From an uncultured Selenomonadales bacterium (GTDB taxonomy: Bacteria; Bacillota; Negativicutes; Acidaminococcales; Acidaminococcaceae), in assembly GCA_900314855.1 (NCBI GenBank), contig OMWZ01000012.1, positions 1 through 47,908 of the forward strand: 47,908 nt of DNA. Reading direction: 5' to 3'. Numbering within the stretch: position 1 is the first letter of the stretch; every line of letters starts with the position of its first letter. Position numbers and translations under genes: made by a program. The notes under the pieces are model-generated. The model was not told where the DNA came from. It ran no database searches and saw nothing but the letters and a program-made list of their open reading frames with translations. Positions 26,548-34,827 of this stretch are shown here, one piece after another.

Positions 26548-27519
26548 TCATGGCCGCGGACCGGCAACGGGATCGGATCCGGGGCCGGAAGCGGGCAAGC
26601 CGCAAAGGCGGCACAAATCGGCCAGGGCTTTCCGGAACACTTCGGCCGCGACGAAATCAGGCGTATCGGCGGACAGGCTGCCAATGGCGCGGCCCAGGAC
26701 GGCGCAGGTCCGGGCCAGGGCGGGGTTCCCTTCCGTCTGGAAACGGCCCCGGCCCGCAGGGCAAAGGCAGTCCTGGAGGGCCCGAGCCGGGCCCCAGCCC
26801 GGCTGCGCGCCGCCCTCCCGCTCCCGGATCACGCCCAAAAGGGAAAAACGTTCCGCGCCGGCATTGCGGGCCGCCAGGCCCGCTTCCAGGGACGCCGCCA
26901 AAAGCGGCGGCTCCCCGGCCGGAAAGGGTTCGCCGCCGGCCAGGAGGGGCAGGTATTCGAAGACCGTCCGGACAGCCCCCAGGGCCCGCGTATCCGTCAG
27001 GGCAAAGGCGCCGGCGGCCATCAGGGCGTCGAAGGCGCGGGCCAGGGCATTCAGGCCCGTCCGGCCCCACGTTCCCCCTACGGGCACCGCCACGAGGACG
27101 GCGGGCAGGGGTACGGCACAGCGCCACAGGCCGGGACCGGGGCTGTCCGCGGAAACCAGGAGGCGGCTGTCCAGCCCGGCGCCGCCGCTTGCGTCGTCCT
27201 CGCAAAAGACCGCCGGGGCCAGGGCGGCGCCGGGATCTTCCGACGGCACGGCCACGACGGCCGGCGCGTGCGGGGCCAGGGCGGCGGCCAGGCGGGCCGT
27301 ATCCACGGTCTTACGGCTGCCGGCGGCAACCAGGACGTCGCGGTGTTCCTGTTCACAGAATTCCGCCCAGGCACGGGCTTCGGAAAGGCAGGCGAGGCCC
27401 TCCCCGGCAGCCGCCGGGAGATAAGGCCGCTTGCCGTAAGGCTGCCAATATGCTTCCAAGGCCGGATGATTCGTTTCTGCCAAGACCAGCTCCGGCGGCG
27501 TCGTAAACCGGTACGCCAT
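26548..27519 (-). CDS. Degenerate iron-containing alcohol dehydrogenase-like protein
   Basis: This is a 323-residue protein that aligns by eye with the Fe-ADH fold, especially the ADH half of AdhE. DVLVAAGSRKTVDTARLAAA stands where GGGS-DxxK binds NAD, VVAVPSEDPGAALAPAVF where VAIPTTSGTGSEVT normally is, and TDTRALGAVRTVFEYLPLL matches the helix after the metal site. The glycine-rich loop and the His ligands (normally DALTHAIEAY) are missing; the corresponding text is ARAFDALMAAGAF. It is probably not an active dehydrogenase. It starts with ATG behind AGGAGGTG and heads the MFS-tautomerase-ALDH-flavoprotein-regulator operon. Confidence 0.65.
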   Translation of the reverse strand: MAYRFTTPPELVLAETNHPALEAYWQPYGKRPYLPAAAGEGLACLSEARAWAEFCEQEHRDVLVAAGSRKTVDTARLAAALAPHAPAVVAVPSEDPGAALAPAVFCEDDASGGAGLDSRLLVSADSPGPGLWRCAVPLPAVLVAVPVGGTWGRTGLNALARAFDALMAAGAFALTDTRALGAVRTVFEYLPLLAGGEPFPAGEPPLLAASLEAGLAARNAGAERFSLLGVIREREGGAQPGWGPARALQDCLCPAGRGRFQTEGNPALARTCAVLGRAIGSLSADTPDFVAAEVFRKALADLCRLCGLPASGPGSDPVAGPRP

Positions 27520-27626
27520 GGGACACCTCCTATCTTCGCGCCGTTCCCCGCGCGGATCCGCGGAGTTTCTTTTTCTGTCGTTTTCAGCGTCTTTCTGTTA
27601 ATTATTGTAGCACATTGGCGCCCACG

Positions 27627-27651
27627 AAAAAAGGGAGCCCCCTGGGCTCCC
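27627..27651 (-). terminator. Terminator after argD
   Basis: GGGAGCCC and GGGCTCCC form an eight-pair stem over a three-base loop; on the minus strand six T follow. It ends the arginine operon ahead of the redox operon. Confidence 0.83.
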
Positions 27652-27746
27652 TCGGAAAGATCCGCGCTGCTTGTTGGTCCGGGAATGGTCCGCCAGGCGG
27701 CCGCCGCGGACGAGGACCGCCGGACCCGCTTCCCCTGCTCCCTGGT

Positions 27747-28916
27747 TCAACCGGCACAGGCCGCGCGGATTACGTCCAGGGCCTGGTCCAGCACCTCGTC
27801 GGGGATGTTCAGGGGCGGCAGGAGACGCACCCTGTCCTTGGCCGTCAGGCACAAGACGCCGCCGGCGAGGCAGTCCTGTACGACCTGGTCCGCCGGTTTT
27901 CCCGTCTGCAGGCCCACCATGAGCCCCTTCCCCGTGACGGCCGTAATGCCCGGCGCGCCCGTCAGGACTGCCCGCATCCGTTCGCCCTTGGCCGTCACCT
28001 GCGCCAGGAAGGCGTCGTCCAGACGCCGCAAAATAGACAGGGCGCCGGCGCAGACGACCGGATTGCCGCCAAACGTGGATCCATGGTCCCCGGCGCCGAG
28101 GACGTGCTGCACCTTGTCCCCCAGGAGACAGGCGCCGATGGGCAGGCCGCCGCCCAGTCCCTTGGCGGTTGTCACGACATCCGGTTCGATGCCGCAGTGT
28201 TCGTAGGAATAGAGCTTGCCCGTGCGCCCGTTGCCGGCCTGGACCTCGTCGACCATCAGGACAAGGTCGTGTTCCCGGCAGTACGACGCCACGGCGCAAA
28301 GGTAGCCTGCCGGTACGTCGCGGACCCCTCCTTCGCCCTGGATGCATTCCAGGAGGATGCCTGCCACCTTGCGCGTTTCGCAAGCTTCCCGGAATTCGTC
28401 GAAGTCGCCGGCGTGGACCATCTGGAAGCCCGGCGTCAGGGGCTGGAACAATTCATGATAATGGTCCTGCCCCGTCGCCGCCAAGGTCGTCAGGGTCCGT
28501 CCGTGGAAACTGTTCCACAGCGTCAGGATCGTGCTGTGGTCCGGCCCTTTTTTCGCCGCGGCGTACTTGCGGGCCACCTTGATGGCGCACTCATTCGCCT
28601 CGGCGCCGGAATTGCCGAAAAAGGCCTTCTTCAGGCCCGTGCGGCGGCATAATTCCCGCGCCAGCAGGGCGCCCGGTTCCGTGTAGTACAAGTTCGACGT
28701 GTGCTGCACCTTGCCCAGCTGCGCCGTCACGGCGGCCTGCCAGACAGGGTCGCAGTAGCCGAAGCTCGTCACGCCGATGCCGGCGCCCATATCGATGTAC
28801 TCCCGCCCGGTCTCGTCCGTCGCGATGGCGCCTTTACCGGACACGATCTCCACAGGATACCGGTTGTATGTATTCGCTATATAGTCGTGATCGATTTGTT
28901 GCAGGGTCTTGTCCAT
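27747..28916 (-). CDS. argD: Acetylornithine aminotransferase
   Basis: ArgD converts N-acetylglutamate semialdehyde to N-acetylornithine using PLP. The 389 residues show the class III aminotransferase marks: NSGAEANECAIKVAR, NSFHGRTLTTLAATGQ, the Asp in MVDEVQAGNGRTG that pairs with the pyridine ring, and the PLP lysine Lys252 in TTAKGLGGGLPIGA. It is the last gene of argC-argJ-argB-argD, 22 bases after argB, followed by a terminator. Confidence 0.96.
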   Translation of the reverse strand: MDKTLQQIDHDYIANTYNRYPVEIVSGKGAIATDETGREYIDMGAGIGVTSFGYCDPVWQAAVTAQLGKVQHTSNLYYTEPGALLARELCRRTGLKKAFFGNSGAEANECAIKVARKYAAAKKGPDHSTILTLWNSFHGRTLTTLAATGQDHYHELFQPLTPGFQMVHAGDFDEFREACETRKVAGILLECIQGEGGVRDVPAGYLCAVASYCREHDLVLMVDEVQAGNGRTGKLYSYEHCGIEPDVVTTAKGLGGGLPIGACLLGDKVQHVLGAGDHGSTFGGNPVVCAGALSILRRLDDAFLAQVTAKGERMRAVLTGAPGITAVTGKGLMVGLQTGKPADQVVQDCLAGGVLCLTAKDRVRLLPPLNIPDEVLDQALDVIRAACAG

Positions 28917-28938
28917 CTCTTGCCTCCCGGCGCCATGC

Positions 28939-29805
28939 CTAAAAATCCTTTCGGAGCAGGGTACCCGCCCCTTCGTCCGTCAACAGTTCCAGCAGCAGGG
29001 CGTGGGGCACACGGCCGTCCAGGATGACCACGTTTTCCACGCCTGCTTCGAGGGCCTGGACGGCACAGTCCACTTTGGGAATCATGCCGCCGGCGAGGAT
29101 GCCGTCCGCCCGGGCCTGCCGCGCCTCGTCCACCGTCAGGTCGGGCAGGAGCGATTCCGGGTCGTTTTTGTCGCGCAGGATGCCCGGTACATCGGTCATA
29201 AGCAACAGCCGTTCCGCGCGCAGGGCGCCGGCAATGCAAGCCGCCGCCGTGTCGCCGTTGATGTTGTACAGGCTGCCGCCGCGGTCGCAGCCTAGGGTGG
29301 ACACGACGGGGATGTACCCTTTTTCCAGCAGATCGAGGATGGGCTGGGGATGGACCTCCGTCACGTCGCCCACAAAACCCAGCCGCGGGTCGCGCTGTTT
29401 CGCTTCCAGCAGCAGGCCGTCGGCACCGGAAAGGCCCAGGGCGCGGCCGCCGTATTTTTCCACGAGGCTTACGAGAGTACTGTTCACCTTGCCGACGAGG
29501 GCCATCTGGACGATGTCCATGGTCTCTTTGTCCGTGACGCGCAAGCCCTCGACGAAGACGGGCTCTTTGCCCATTTTCTTCATGACGGCGCTGATTTCGG
29601 GGCCCCCGCCGTGGACGAGGACCACCTGGACGCCGACGAGGCGGAGCAGGACCAGGTCCTCCATGACCTGCTGCTGCAGTTTTTCGTTGATCATGGCGTT
29701 GCCGCCGTATTTGACCACGACGATTTTGCCGTGGTACCGATCGATGTACGGAAGGGCCTGTACCAGGACCTGGGCCCGATCCGCGCTGGGAATGTAATTT
29801 TTCAT
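28939..29805 (-). CDS. argB: Acetylglutamate kinase
   Basis: ArgB phosphorylates N-acetylglutamate. The 288 residues belong to the amino acid kinase family: VVVKYGGNAM at the N-terminus, the glycine loop VLVHGGGPEIS, the substrate segment FVEGLRVTDKETMDIV, and NINGDTAAACIAGAL and ILAGGMIPKVD near the ATP site. The N-terminal helix (AQVLVQALPYIDRYHGK) typical of arginine-inhibited hexameric kinases is present, so feedback inhibition by arginine is likely. It lies 16 bases after argJ. Confidence 0.96.
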   Translation of the reverse strand: MKNYIPSADRAQVLVQALPYIDRYHGKIVVVKYGGNAMINEKLQQQVMEDLVLLRLVGVQVVLVHGGGPEISAVMKKMGKEPVFVEGLRVTDKETMDIVQMALVGKVNSTLVSLVEKYGGRALGLSGADGLLLEAKQRDPRLGFVGDVTEVHPQPILDLLEKGYIPVVSTLGCDRGGSLYNINGDTAAACIAGALRAERLLLMTDVPGILRDKNDPESLLPDLTVDEARQARADGILAGGMIPKVDCAVQALEAGVENVVILDGRVPHALLLELLTDEGAGTLLRKDF

Positions 29806-29821
29806 GGGATGCCGCCTCCTG

Positions 29822-31051
29822 TCAGGTCCGGTAATCGCCGTTGATTTTCACGTAATCGTAAGTCAGGTCGCAGCCCCAGGCCGTGGCGCCGTAGTCGCCG
29901 TCGCCGAGACGGACGGCGATCTCGATTTCCGTCTCCGACAGGACTTGCTTCGCCAGTTCTTCTGAAAAGGGGATGCCCGCCCCGTCCTTGCACACCTCGA
30001 CACGGCCGGCCCGCGAGACGAAGGACACATCGATGGCGTCCACGTCCAGGTCGGCGCCACCGTATCCCAGGGCACAGAGGACACGGCCCCAGTTGGCGTC
30101 GGCGCCGAACATGGCCGCCTTGACCAGGCTCGACGTGATCACGCTCTTGGCGGCGACGCAGGCCACATCGGGGCTGTTGGCGCCGGACACGCGGCATTCC
30201 AGGAGCTTGGTGGCGCCTTCGCCGTCGCCGGCGATACTCCGGCAGAGCTGGACCGTGATCGTGTTGAGGGCCTTCATGAAGACGGCGAACTCCGGCGAGC
30301 GGGGATCCGTCACCTCGTCGTTTCCCGCCAGGCCGTTGGCCAGCAGGACCACCATGTCGTTCGTCGACGTATCGCCGTCGACGCTGAGCATATTGAACGT
30401 CTTGCGCACATCGTGGGACAACGCCCGGTGGAGCAGGTCCGCCGAAATGGCCGCGTCCGTCGTCAAAAAGACCAGCATAGTCGCCATATTCGGATGGATC
30501 ATGCCGCTCCCTTTGCCGATGCCGCCGAGGGTGCAGACTTTGCCGCCCAGTTCGAAACGGACGGCGAATTCCTTTTTCACCGTGTCCGTCGTCATGATTC
30601 CCTGGGCCGCCGCGTCGGACGCCGCTTCGCTGTGTTCCAGCCGCGCCGCCAGTTCCCCCATATGCGCCCGGATGGGAGCCATGTTCAAAGGCTGTCCGAT
30701 GACCCCGGTGGACGCGACGACCACGTCGTGCGGATCGAGGCCCAGTTCCCGCGCCGCGAGACAGGACATCTCCTCGGCGATGTCGATGCCGTCGGCATTG
30801 CACGTGTTGGCGTTACCGCTGTTGCAGAGGACCGCCTGGGCGATGCCGTCGGCCAGATGGCGCTTTGTCACCACCAGTGGCGCGCCCTTGACGAGGTTCG
30901 TCGTGTAGACGGCCGCCGCGTGGGCCGGCACTTCGCTGTAGATCAGCGACAAGTCCTTTTTCGATGTATTGTTCCGGATGCCAATATGCATCCCTGCCGC
31001 TTGAAAGCCTTTGGCGGCGCATACGCCGCCGCTTGTCGGTGTTATCTTCAT
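29822..31051 (-). CDS. argJ: Glutamate N-acetyltransferase / amino-acid acetyltransferase
   Basis: ArgJ transfers the acetyl group from acetylornithine to glutamate, giving the cyclic arginine pathway, and some versions also use acetyl-CoA. The 409-residue proenzyme cleaves itself into two chains at Ala-Thr191 in HPNMATMLVF; Thr191 becomes the nucleophile. Other family marks are AVLCNSGNANTC and DGDTSTNDM. It lies 31 bases after argC. Whether it is mono- or bifunctional cannot be told from sequence; no argA is seen in this window. Confidence 0.96.
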   Translation of the reverse strand: MKITPTSGGVCAAKGFQAAGMHIGIRNNTSKKDLSLIYSEVPAHAAAVYTTNLVKGAPLVVTKRHLADGIAQAVLCNSGNANTCNADGIDIAEEMSCLAARELGLDPHDVVVASTGVIGQPLNMAPIRAHMGELAARLEHSEAASDAAAQGIMTTDTVKKEFAVRFELGGKVCTLGGIGKGSGMIHPNMATMLVFLTTDAAISADLLHRALSHDVRKTFNMLSVDGDTSTNDMVVLLANGLAGNDEVTDPRSPEFAVFMKALNTITVQLCRSIAGDGEGATKLLECRVSGANSPDVACVAAKSVITSSLVKAAMFGADANWGRVLCALGYGGADLDVDAIDVSFVSRAGRVEVCKDGAGIPFSEELAKQVLSETEIEIAVRLGDGDYGATAWGCDLTYDYVKINGDYRT

Positions 31052-31082
31052 GTCTGTTCCTTTCTGGTCATTTCCCGGCTTG

Positions 31083-32006
31083 TCACAACCGCAAGCCCGT
31101 CGTCTCGTCCATCCCGAAGACGAGGTTCATATTTTGGATCGCCGCCCCGCTGGCCCCTTTGCCCAAATTGTCATAGCGAGCCGTGAGCAGGATCCGTTCC
31201 TCATTTCCGTAAACGCCGATTTCCATGCCATCCCGGCCGGCGTATTTCGCCGAGGACAAAAAGCCTGCTTCGTCCGCGCCGGGGCAAAATCGTATGACAG
31301 GCCCGGCATACCAGGCGTCGTAAACCTCCCAGAGGTCGTGGAGCGTCCCGCGCAACTGTTCCCGGAAGAGGGGCACGGTCACTTCCATGCCCGCGTAGTC
31401 CGGCACCACGACGGGACAGAAGACAGGCGCCCGTCGCAGGCCCGTGAAGGCCAGCATTTCCGGCAAGTGCTTGTGCGCCTGGGACAGTCCGTACTGGCGG
31501 CCGCCGCGGAACAGCGGATCCGCCGGGGCCGCTTCGTAGGCCGCGATCATCGGTTTTCCCCCGCCGGAATAGCCCGTCAGGGAAAAGCACGTCAGGGCCG
31601 CGTCCGGCGCCACCAGTCCCGCTGCCACCAGGGGAGCCGCCAGGGCGATAAAACCGCTGGCATGGCAGCCCGGGTTGGCGATGCGGCGCGCTGCCGCAAG
31701 GCGGGACCGCTGTCCCGGCAGTTCCGGGAAACCGTAGGCCCAGGCCGGATCCGTCCGGTGGGCCGTCGACGTATCGAGGAGGACCGTGTCCAGGTCCGCC
31801 GCCAGGGCGGCGGATTCCCGCGCCGCCCCATCCGGCAGGCACAGGAACGCCACGTCGGCCCGGGCCATGGCGTCCTGCCGCGCCGCGGGATCCTTGCGGA
31901 CCTCTGCGGCCAGTTCCAGCAGCGTCACGTCCCGTCGCGCCGCCAGGCGCTCCCGGATCCGCAGTCCTGTCGTGCCGGAACTTCCGTCGATAAATACGGT
32001 ATGCAT
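31083..32006 (-). CDS. argC: N-acetyl-gamma-glutamyl-phosphate reductase, short (type 2) form
   Basis: ArgC reduces acetylglutamyl phosphate with NADPH. The 307-residue length and the start VFIDGSSGTTGLRIRERL mark the shorter AGPR type 2 family, not the roughly 345-residue form usual in Firmicutes. Catalytic Cys114 is in IANPGCHASGF; SLTGYSGGGK and the late YDNLGKGASGAAIQNMN are present. The start is the ATG at 32006 behind AAAAGGAGG; the open frame extends 62 codons upstream through the promoter and is rejected. It is the first gene of the arginine operon. Confidence 0.95.
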   Translation of the reverse strand: MHTVFIDGSSGTTGLRIRERLAARRDVTLLELAAEVRKDPAARQDAMARADVAFLCLPDGAARESAALAADLDTVLLDTSTAHRTDPAWAYGFPELPGQRSRLAAARRIANPGCHASGFIALAAPLVAAGLVAPDAALTCFSLTGYSGGGKPMIAAYEAAPADPLFRGGRQYGLSQAHKHLPEMLAFTGLRRAPVFCPVVVPDYAGMEVTVPLFREQLRGTLHDLWEVYDAWYAGPVIRFCPGADEAGFLSSAKYAGRDGMEIGVYGNEERILLTARYDNLGKGASGAAIQNMNLVFGMDETTGLRL

Positions 32007-32163
32007 GGTCTTCCTCCTTTTCCTCCCGCGCGGCCTGCCCTGCCGGAACCGGACGGGCAGGCGTCCTTGCCGCTGTCCTTTCGCCGCCGGTCCGCCTCCC
32101 AGCCCATTTTCATCCCAGGGATTTCTGTCCGGCCGGGAAAGCCCGCGGCGAAGCTTTGCTACT

Positions 32164-32192
32164 ATACTATGCAGATTGCCCCGGTCCGTCAA
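32164..32192 (-). promoter_or_regulatory. Promoter of argCJBD
   Basis: On the minus strand TTGACG (32192-32187) and TAGTAT (32169-32164) are separated by 17 bases. The leader to argC is about 150 bases. An AT-rich, weakly symmetrical stretch lies directly upstream (32194-32212). Confidence 0.7.
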
Positions 32193-32297
32193 GTATAATT
32201 TTGCATTTTATAGGATTTTTATCCAGTCAATCCCAAAAAGCGTCTCCCCTGTATCGTCTGTTACAAAACGATAAATTAGTGAGAAAATTAGCAGAGA

Positions 32298-32331
32298 AAT
32301 CCCCGGCGGGCAACAGGCCCCGCCGGGGATT
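32298..32331 (-). terminator. Likely terminator after the solo ECF S-component
   Basis: ATCCCCGGCGGG pairs with CCCGCCGGGGAT around an eight-base loop. On the minus strand only three T follow, so it is a strong hairpin with a weak T-tract. Confidence 0.6.
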
Positions 32332-32358
32332 CAATGTTATGTTTATGCGATTTTAGGA

Positions 32359-32931
32359 TCAGCCCAGCTGGTGATTCCGCAGGACGCCGGTCTGGAGCAC
32401 TTTGTACAGAAGGACGGCCACCATCACCGACGGAATAGCGCTGACGGCCATGGATACGGCGCAGTTGACGGCGCTCACGTAGGCCACCTGGTACGCGTAA
32501 CCGAGGACAAAGTACTTGAAGCCGAAGCGGATCAGGGGTTCCGTCAGCACGTTGACGATAGACCCGCCCACGGCGGCGGCGACGATCACGCGGTTCCGCT
32601 GTTCCGGAGCGGCGTCCGCCAGGCGCATCGCCCGGTGGGCCAAAAAGGCCACGGACCAGCCCAACAGGAACTTGGCCACGAAGGTCGGCGGCGCCGACGT
32701 CGTGTAGCCCGCCAGGACATCGGCCAAGGTCAGGCCGATGGCGCCGGACAGGGCGCCGTACTTCGCGCCCAGGACCAGGGCCGACAGGATGATGAAAGCG
32801 TGGCCGATATAGATTTTCCCCGTCAGGCCGAGGCCCATGGGGATTTCGATCCGCAAATAACTGAAGCAGCAAAAGGCCAGGGCGGCAAACATGCCCGCCA
32901 GGGTCAGTTTGGTCAAATTCTCGTTGCGCAT
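32359..32931 (-). CDS. ECF transporter S-component, solo
   Basis: This is a 190-residue membrane protein with about six helices, of the ECF S-component type: LTLAGMFAALAFCCFSYLRI at the start, KIYIGHAFIILSALVLGAKY and GAIGLTLADVLAGYTTS are characteristic. No ATPase or EcfT is adjacent, so it would use a shared energising module. The start is the ATG at 32931 behind GGGAGGAG; the upstream frame lacks a ribosome site. The substrate is unknown and no riboswitch was seen. Confidence 0.85.
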   Translation of the reverse strand: MRNENLTKLTLAGMFAALAFCCFSYLRIEIPMGLGLTGKIYIGHAFIILSALVLGAKYGALSGAIGLTLADVLAGYTTSAPPTFVAKFLLGWSVAFLAHRAMRLADAAPEQRNRVIVAAAVGGSIVNVLTEPLIRFGFKYFVLGYAYQVAYVSAVNCAVSMAVSAIPSVMVAVLLYKVLQTGVLRNHQLG

Positions 32932-33100
32932 GACAGCTCCTCCCAACAGAAACCTTGCGGCGGCCTGCCGGCAACGGGACTGTCCGCCGGTCCGGGGTCC
33001 CCCCCCGGGACGTTCCGGCCACCTGACCCCAGTATAGTCCTTTCTGTCCATTTTAAAATAGACAATTTATATATTTTTTAAGGGGACAGTTTACGGCAAG

Positions 33101-34534
33101 TCACAAATGCGAGAACAAAGGCAGGAATTCCATCAAGGCCCAGCACAGGACCGCGTTGACCACCATAGAGAGCAAGGTCAGCCGGAAGCCGTACCGCATC
33201 TGCAAGCCCGCGTCGAGGCCGAAACCGACGGGAATGGCCCGCGTCGTGACGGGCAGCACATAGGCGCTGGAGCAGGCCGCCGTCACGGCCAGCACGTACG
33301 GCACGGGGTTCAGGCACAAGGCGCCGCAGATGGAGATCACGATGGGGATACAGATGGATGCCGCTCCCGTATTGCTGGACATCTCCGACATGAAGCAGGC
33401 GAAGGCGCAGAAGATGAACAGGGTGGCAAAGCCGCCGGAAAGCTGGAGGGAGCCCAGGAGCTGCGCCATTTTGGCGACGGCGCCGGTCTCGATGATCATG
33501 GTTCCCAGGGCGAGGCCCGACGACGCCATGATCATGATGCCCCACATGGCGTTCTTTTCGGCAAAGTTCCACGTCAGGATTTCGCGGTTTTCCTCGTCGC
33601 GGAGGACGAACAGGAGCATGCCGAGGATCAGGAACACGTAGGACGGCTTCAGGCCCGGCAGAGTCGCCGCGTAAAGGGGCCGGATAAAGGCCAGGACGAT
33701 GGCGAGGACGAAAATCCAGAAGCACCACATTTCCCCGGTCCGCATAGGGCCGAGCTCGTCGTACATTTTTCGGAATTCTTCCCGCGTGCCGCGGAAGGAT
33801 TTGACAGGCATGTCCAGATGCCACAGGAAGAACAGGTTCACGAGGAACAGGACGAACAGGATCGGGACAAACCGCCCTATCCATTGGATGTACATGAATT
33901 CATGGCCCGTCAACTGTTCCATATACTGGATGGCGACGAGGTTGGCCGGGCTGCCGATGGGCGAGCCGAGGCCGCCGATGCCGCTGCCCCAGGAAATGGC
34001 CAGCAGGATTGGCACGGCCAGCTTGCTTTCCGTGATGTGTTTTTCGCCGACGAATTTCAGCATGCCCACGGCGATGGGACAGAAGATGGTCGCCACTACC
34101 GTGTTGGGCAAAAAGGCCGACAGGACGACCGAGGCGCCCAGCCAGACGAGGATCTGGCTTTTCAGCGAGGTCCCGATGAGACACAGGGCGCGCAGGGAAA
34201 TCCGCCGGTCCAGGCCCGTAGCGGACCAACCGAGACAGAGCAGGTCCGCGCCCAGCAAAAGGACGACGATGTCCGTAAAGTACCGCGCGATGACGTGTTC
34301 GTTGGGCACTAGGGAAAAAGCGGCGTTGACCGCGATGGGCAGGAGAGAGGTGACGGCGATATGGACGGGCCGGAAAATCCACCAGATGGCCATCCAGACC
34401 GCCGTGCCGACGGCAAATCCGCCTTTTGCCCCCAGCACGGGGGCCAGGAGCAATGCCGCCGCCAAAAACCCCAGGGGGCCCAAAAGGATTTTCGTGCCTT
34501 TGTGTGTCATGTTCGCGTCGTGCCGCGCTTCCAT
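33101..34534 (-). CDS. DASS/SLC13 family sodium:dicarboxylate-type symporter
   Basis: This is a 477-residue inner-membrane carrier of the divalent anion:sodium symporter family. The two SNT-like signature regions are seen as SAFLPNTVVATIF in the first half and MSSNTGAASICIPI in the second. GSGIGGLGSPIGSPANLVAI is the conserved sodium-site loop. About 11 hydrophobic segments are present. The start at 34534 has GAGG seven bases upstream; an ATG eight codons later is an alternative. It probably moves C4-dicarboxylates or related anions. It is divergent from the sstT genes. Confidence 0.9.
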   Translation of the reverse strand: MEARHDANMTHKGTKILLGPLGFLAAALLLAPVLGAKGGFAVGTAVWMAIWWIFRPVHIAVTSLLPIAVNAAFSLVPNEHVIARYFTDIVVLLLGADLLCLGWSATGLDRRISLRALCLIGTSLKSQILVWLGASVVLSAFLPNTVVATIFCPIAVGMLKFVGEKHITESKLAVPILLAISWGSGIGGLGSPIGSPANLVAIQYMEQLTGHEFMYIQWIGRFVPILFVLFLVNLFFLWHLDMPVKSFRGTREEFRKMYDELGPMRTGEMWCFWIFVLAIVLAFIRPLYAATLPGLKPSYVFLILGMLLFVLRDEENREILTWNFAEKNAMWGIMIMASSGLALGTMIIETGAVAKMAQLLGSLQLSGGFATLFIFCAFACFMSEMSSNTGAASICIPIVISICGALCLNPVPYVLAVTAACSSAYVLPVTTRAIPVGFGLDAGLQMRYGFRLTLLSMVVNAVLCWALMEFLPLFSHL

Positions 34535-34736
34535 ACTATCGCCTCGATTTCCCGTGGATTTGGATTTCCCGCCTGCCGGCGCGCGCTCCCGGCGGAAAGA
34601 CTTACAGGGAATATGGATTGGTTCCGCGCGACTTCCCTATTTCAACTATAACTACATTATATGCCCTTGGCAGGGAAAGAGCAACGCGTTGCCGTGTCAT
34701 GGACACAAGCCTTTTTTGTCCTTCCAGAAAATACAT

Positions 34737-34765
34737 TTGCAATTTTTGGAAAGTCCCTGTATAGT
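34737..34765 (+). promoter_or_regulatory. Promoter of sstT copy 1
   Basis: TTGCAA (34737-34742) and TATAGT (34760-34765) are separated by 17 bases, about 60 bases before the TTG start codon. Confidence 0.7.
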
Positions 34766-34827
34766 AGAGGGGTATGCGCTTCCCCTGGAAACGCGATTGT
34801 GAATCTTAACCCCTGGAGGTAGTTATC

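Larger units (their letters stand above)
32007..32358. other. Gap between argC and the solo S-component
   Basis: This 352-base stretch has no gene. It holds the argC promoter, an AT-rich segment just upstream of it, and a hairpin that may end the ECF S-component transcript. No clear arginine-repressor box was found. Confidence 0.65.

Noticed and set aside
32194..32212. An ArgR/AhrC operator at the argC promoter
   Set aside because: The AT-rich stretch has only weak symmetry and does not match the ARG box consensus well enough to call.
32999..33006. A run of eight C upstream of the solo S-component gene
   Set aside because: It lies well outside the ribosome site and promoter elements, so no switching role can be argued.
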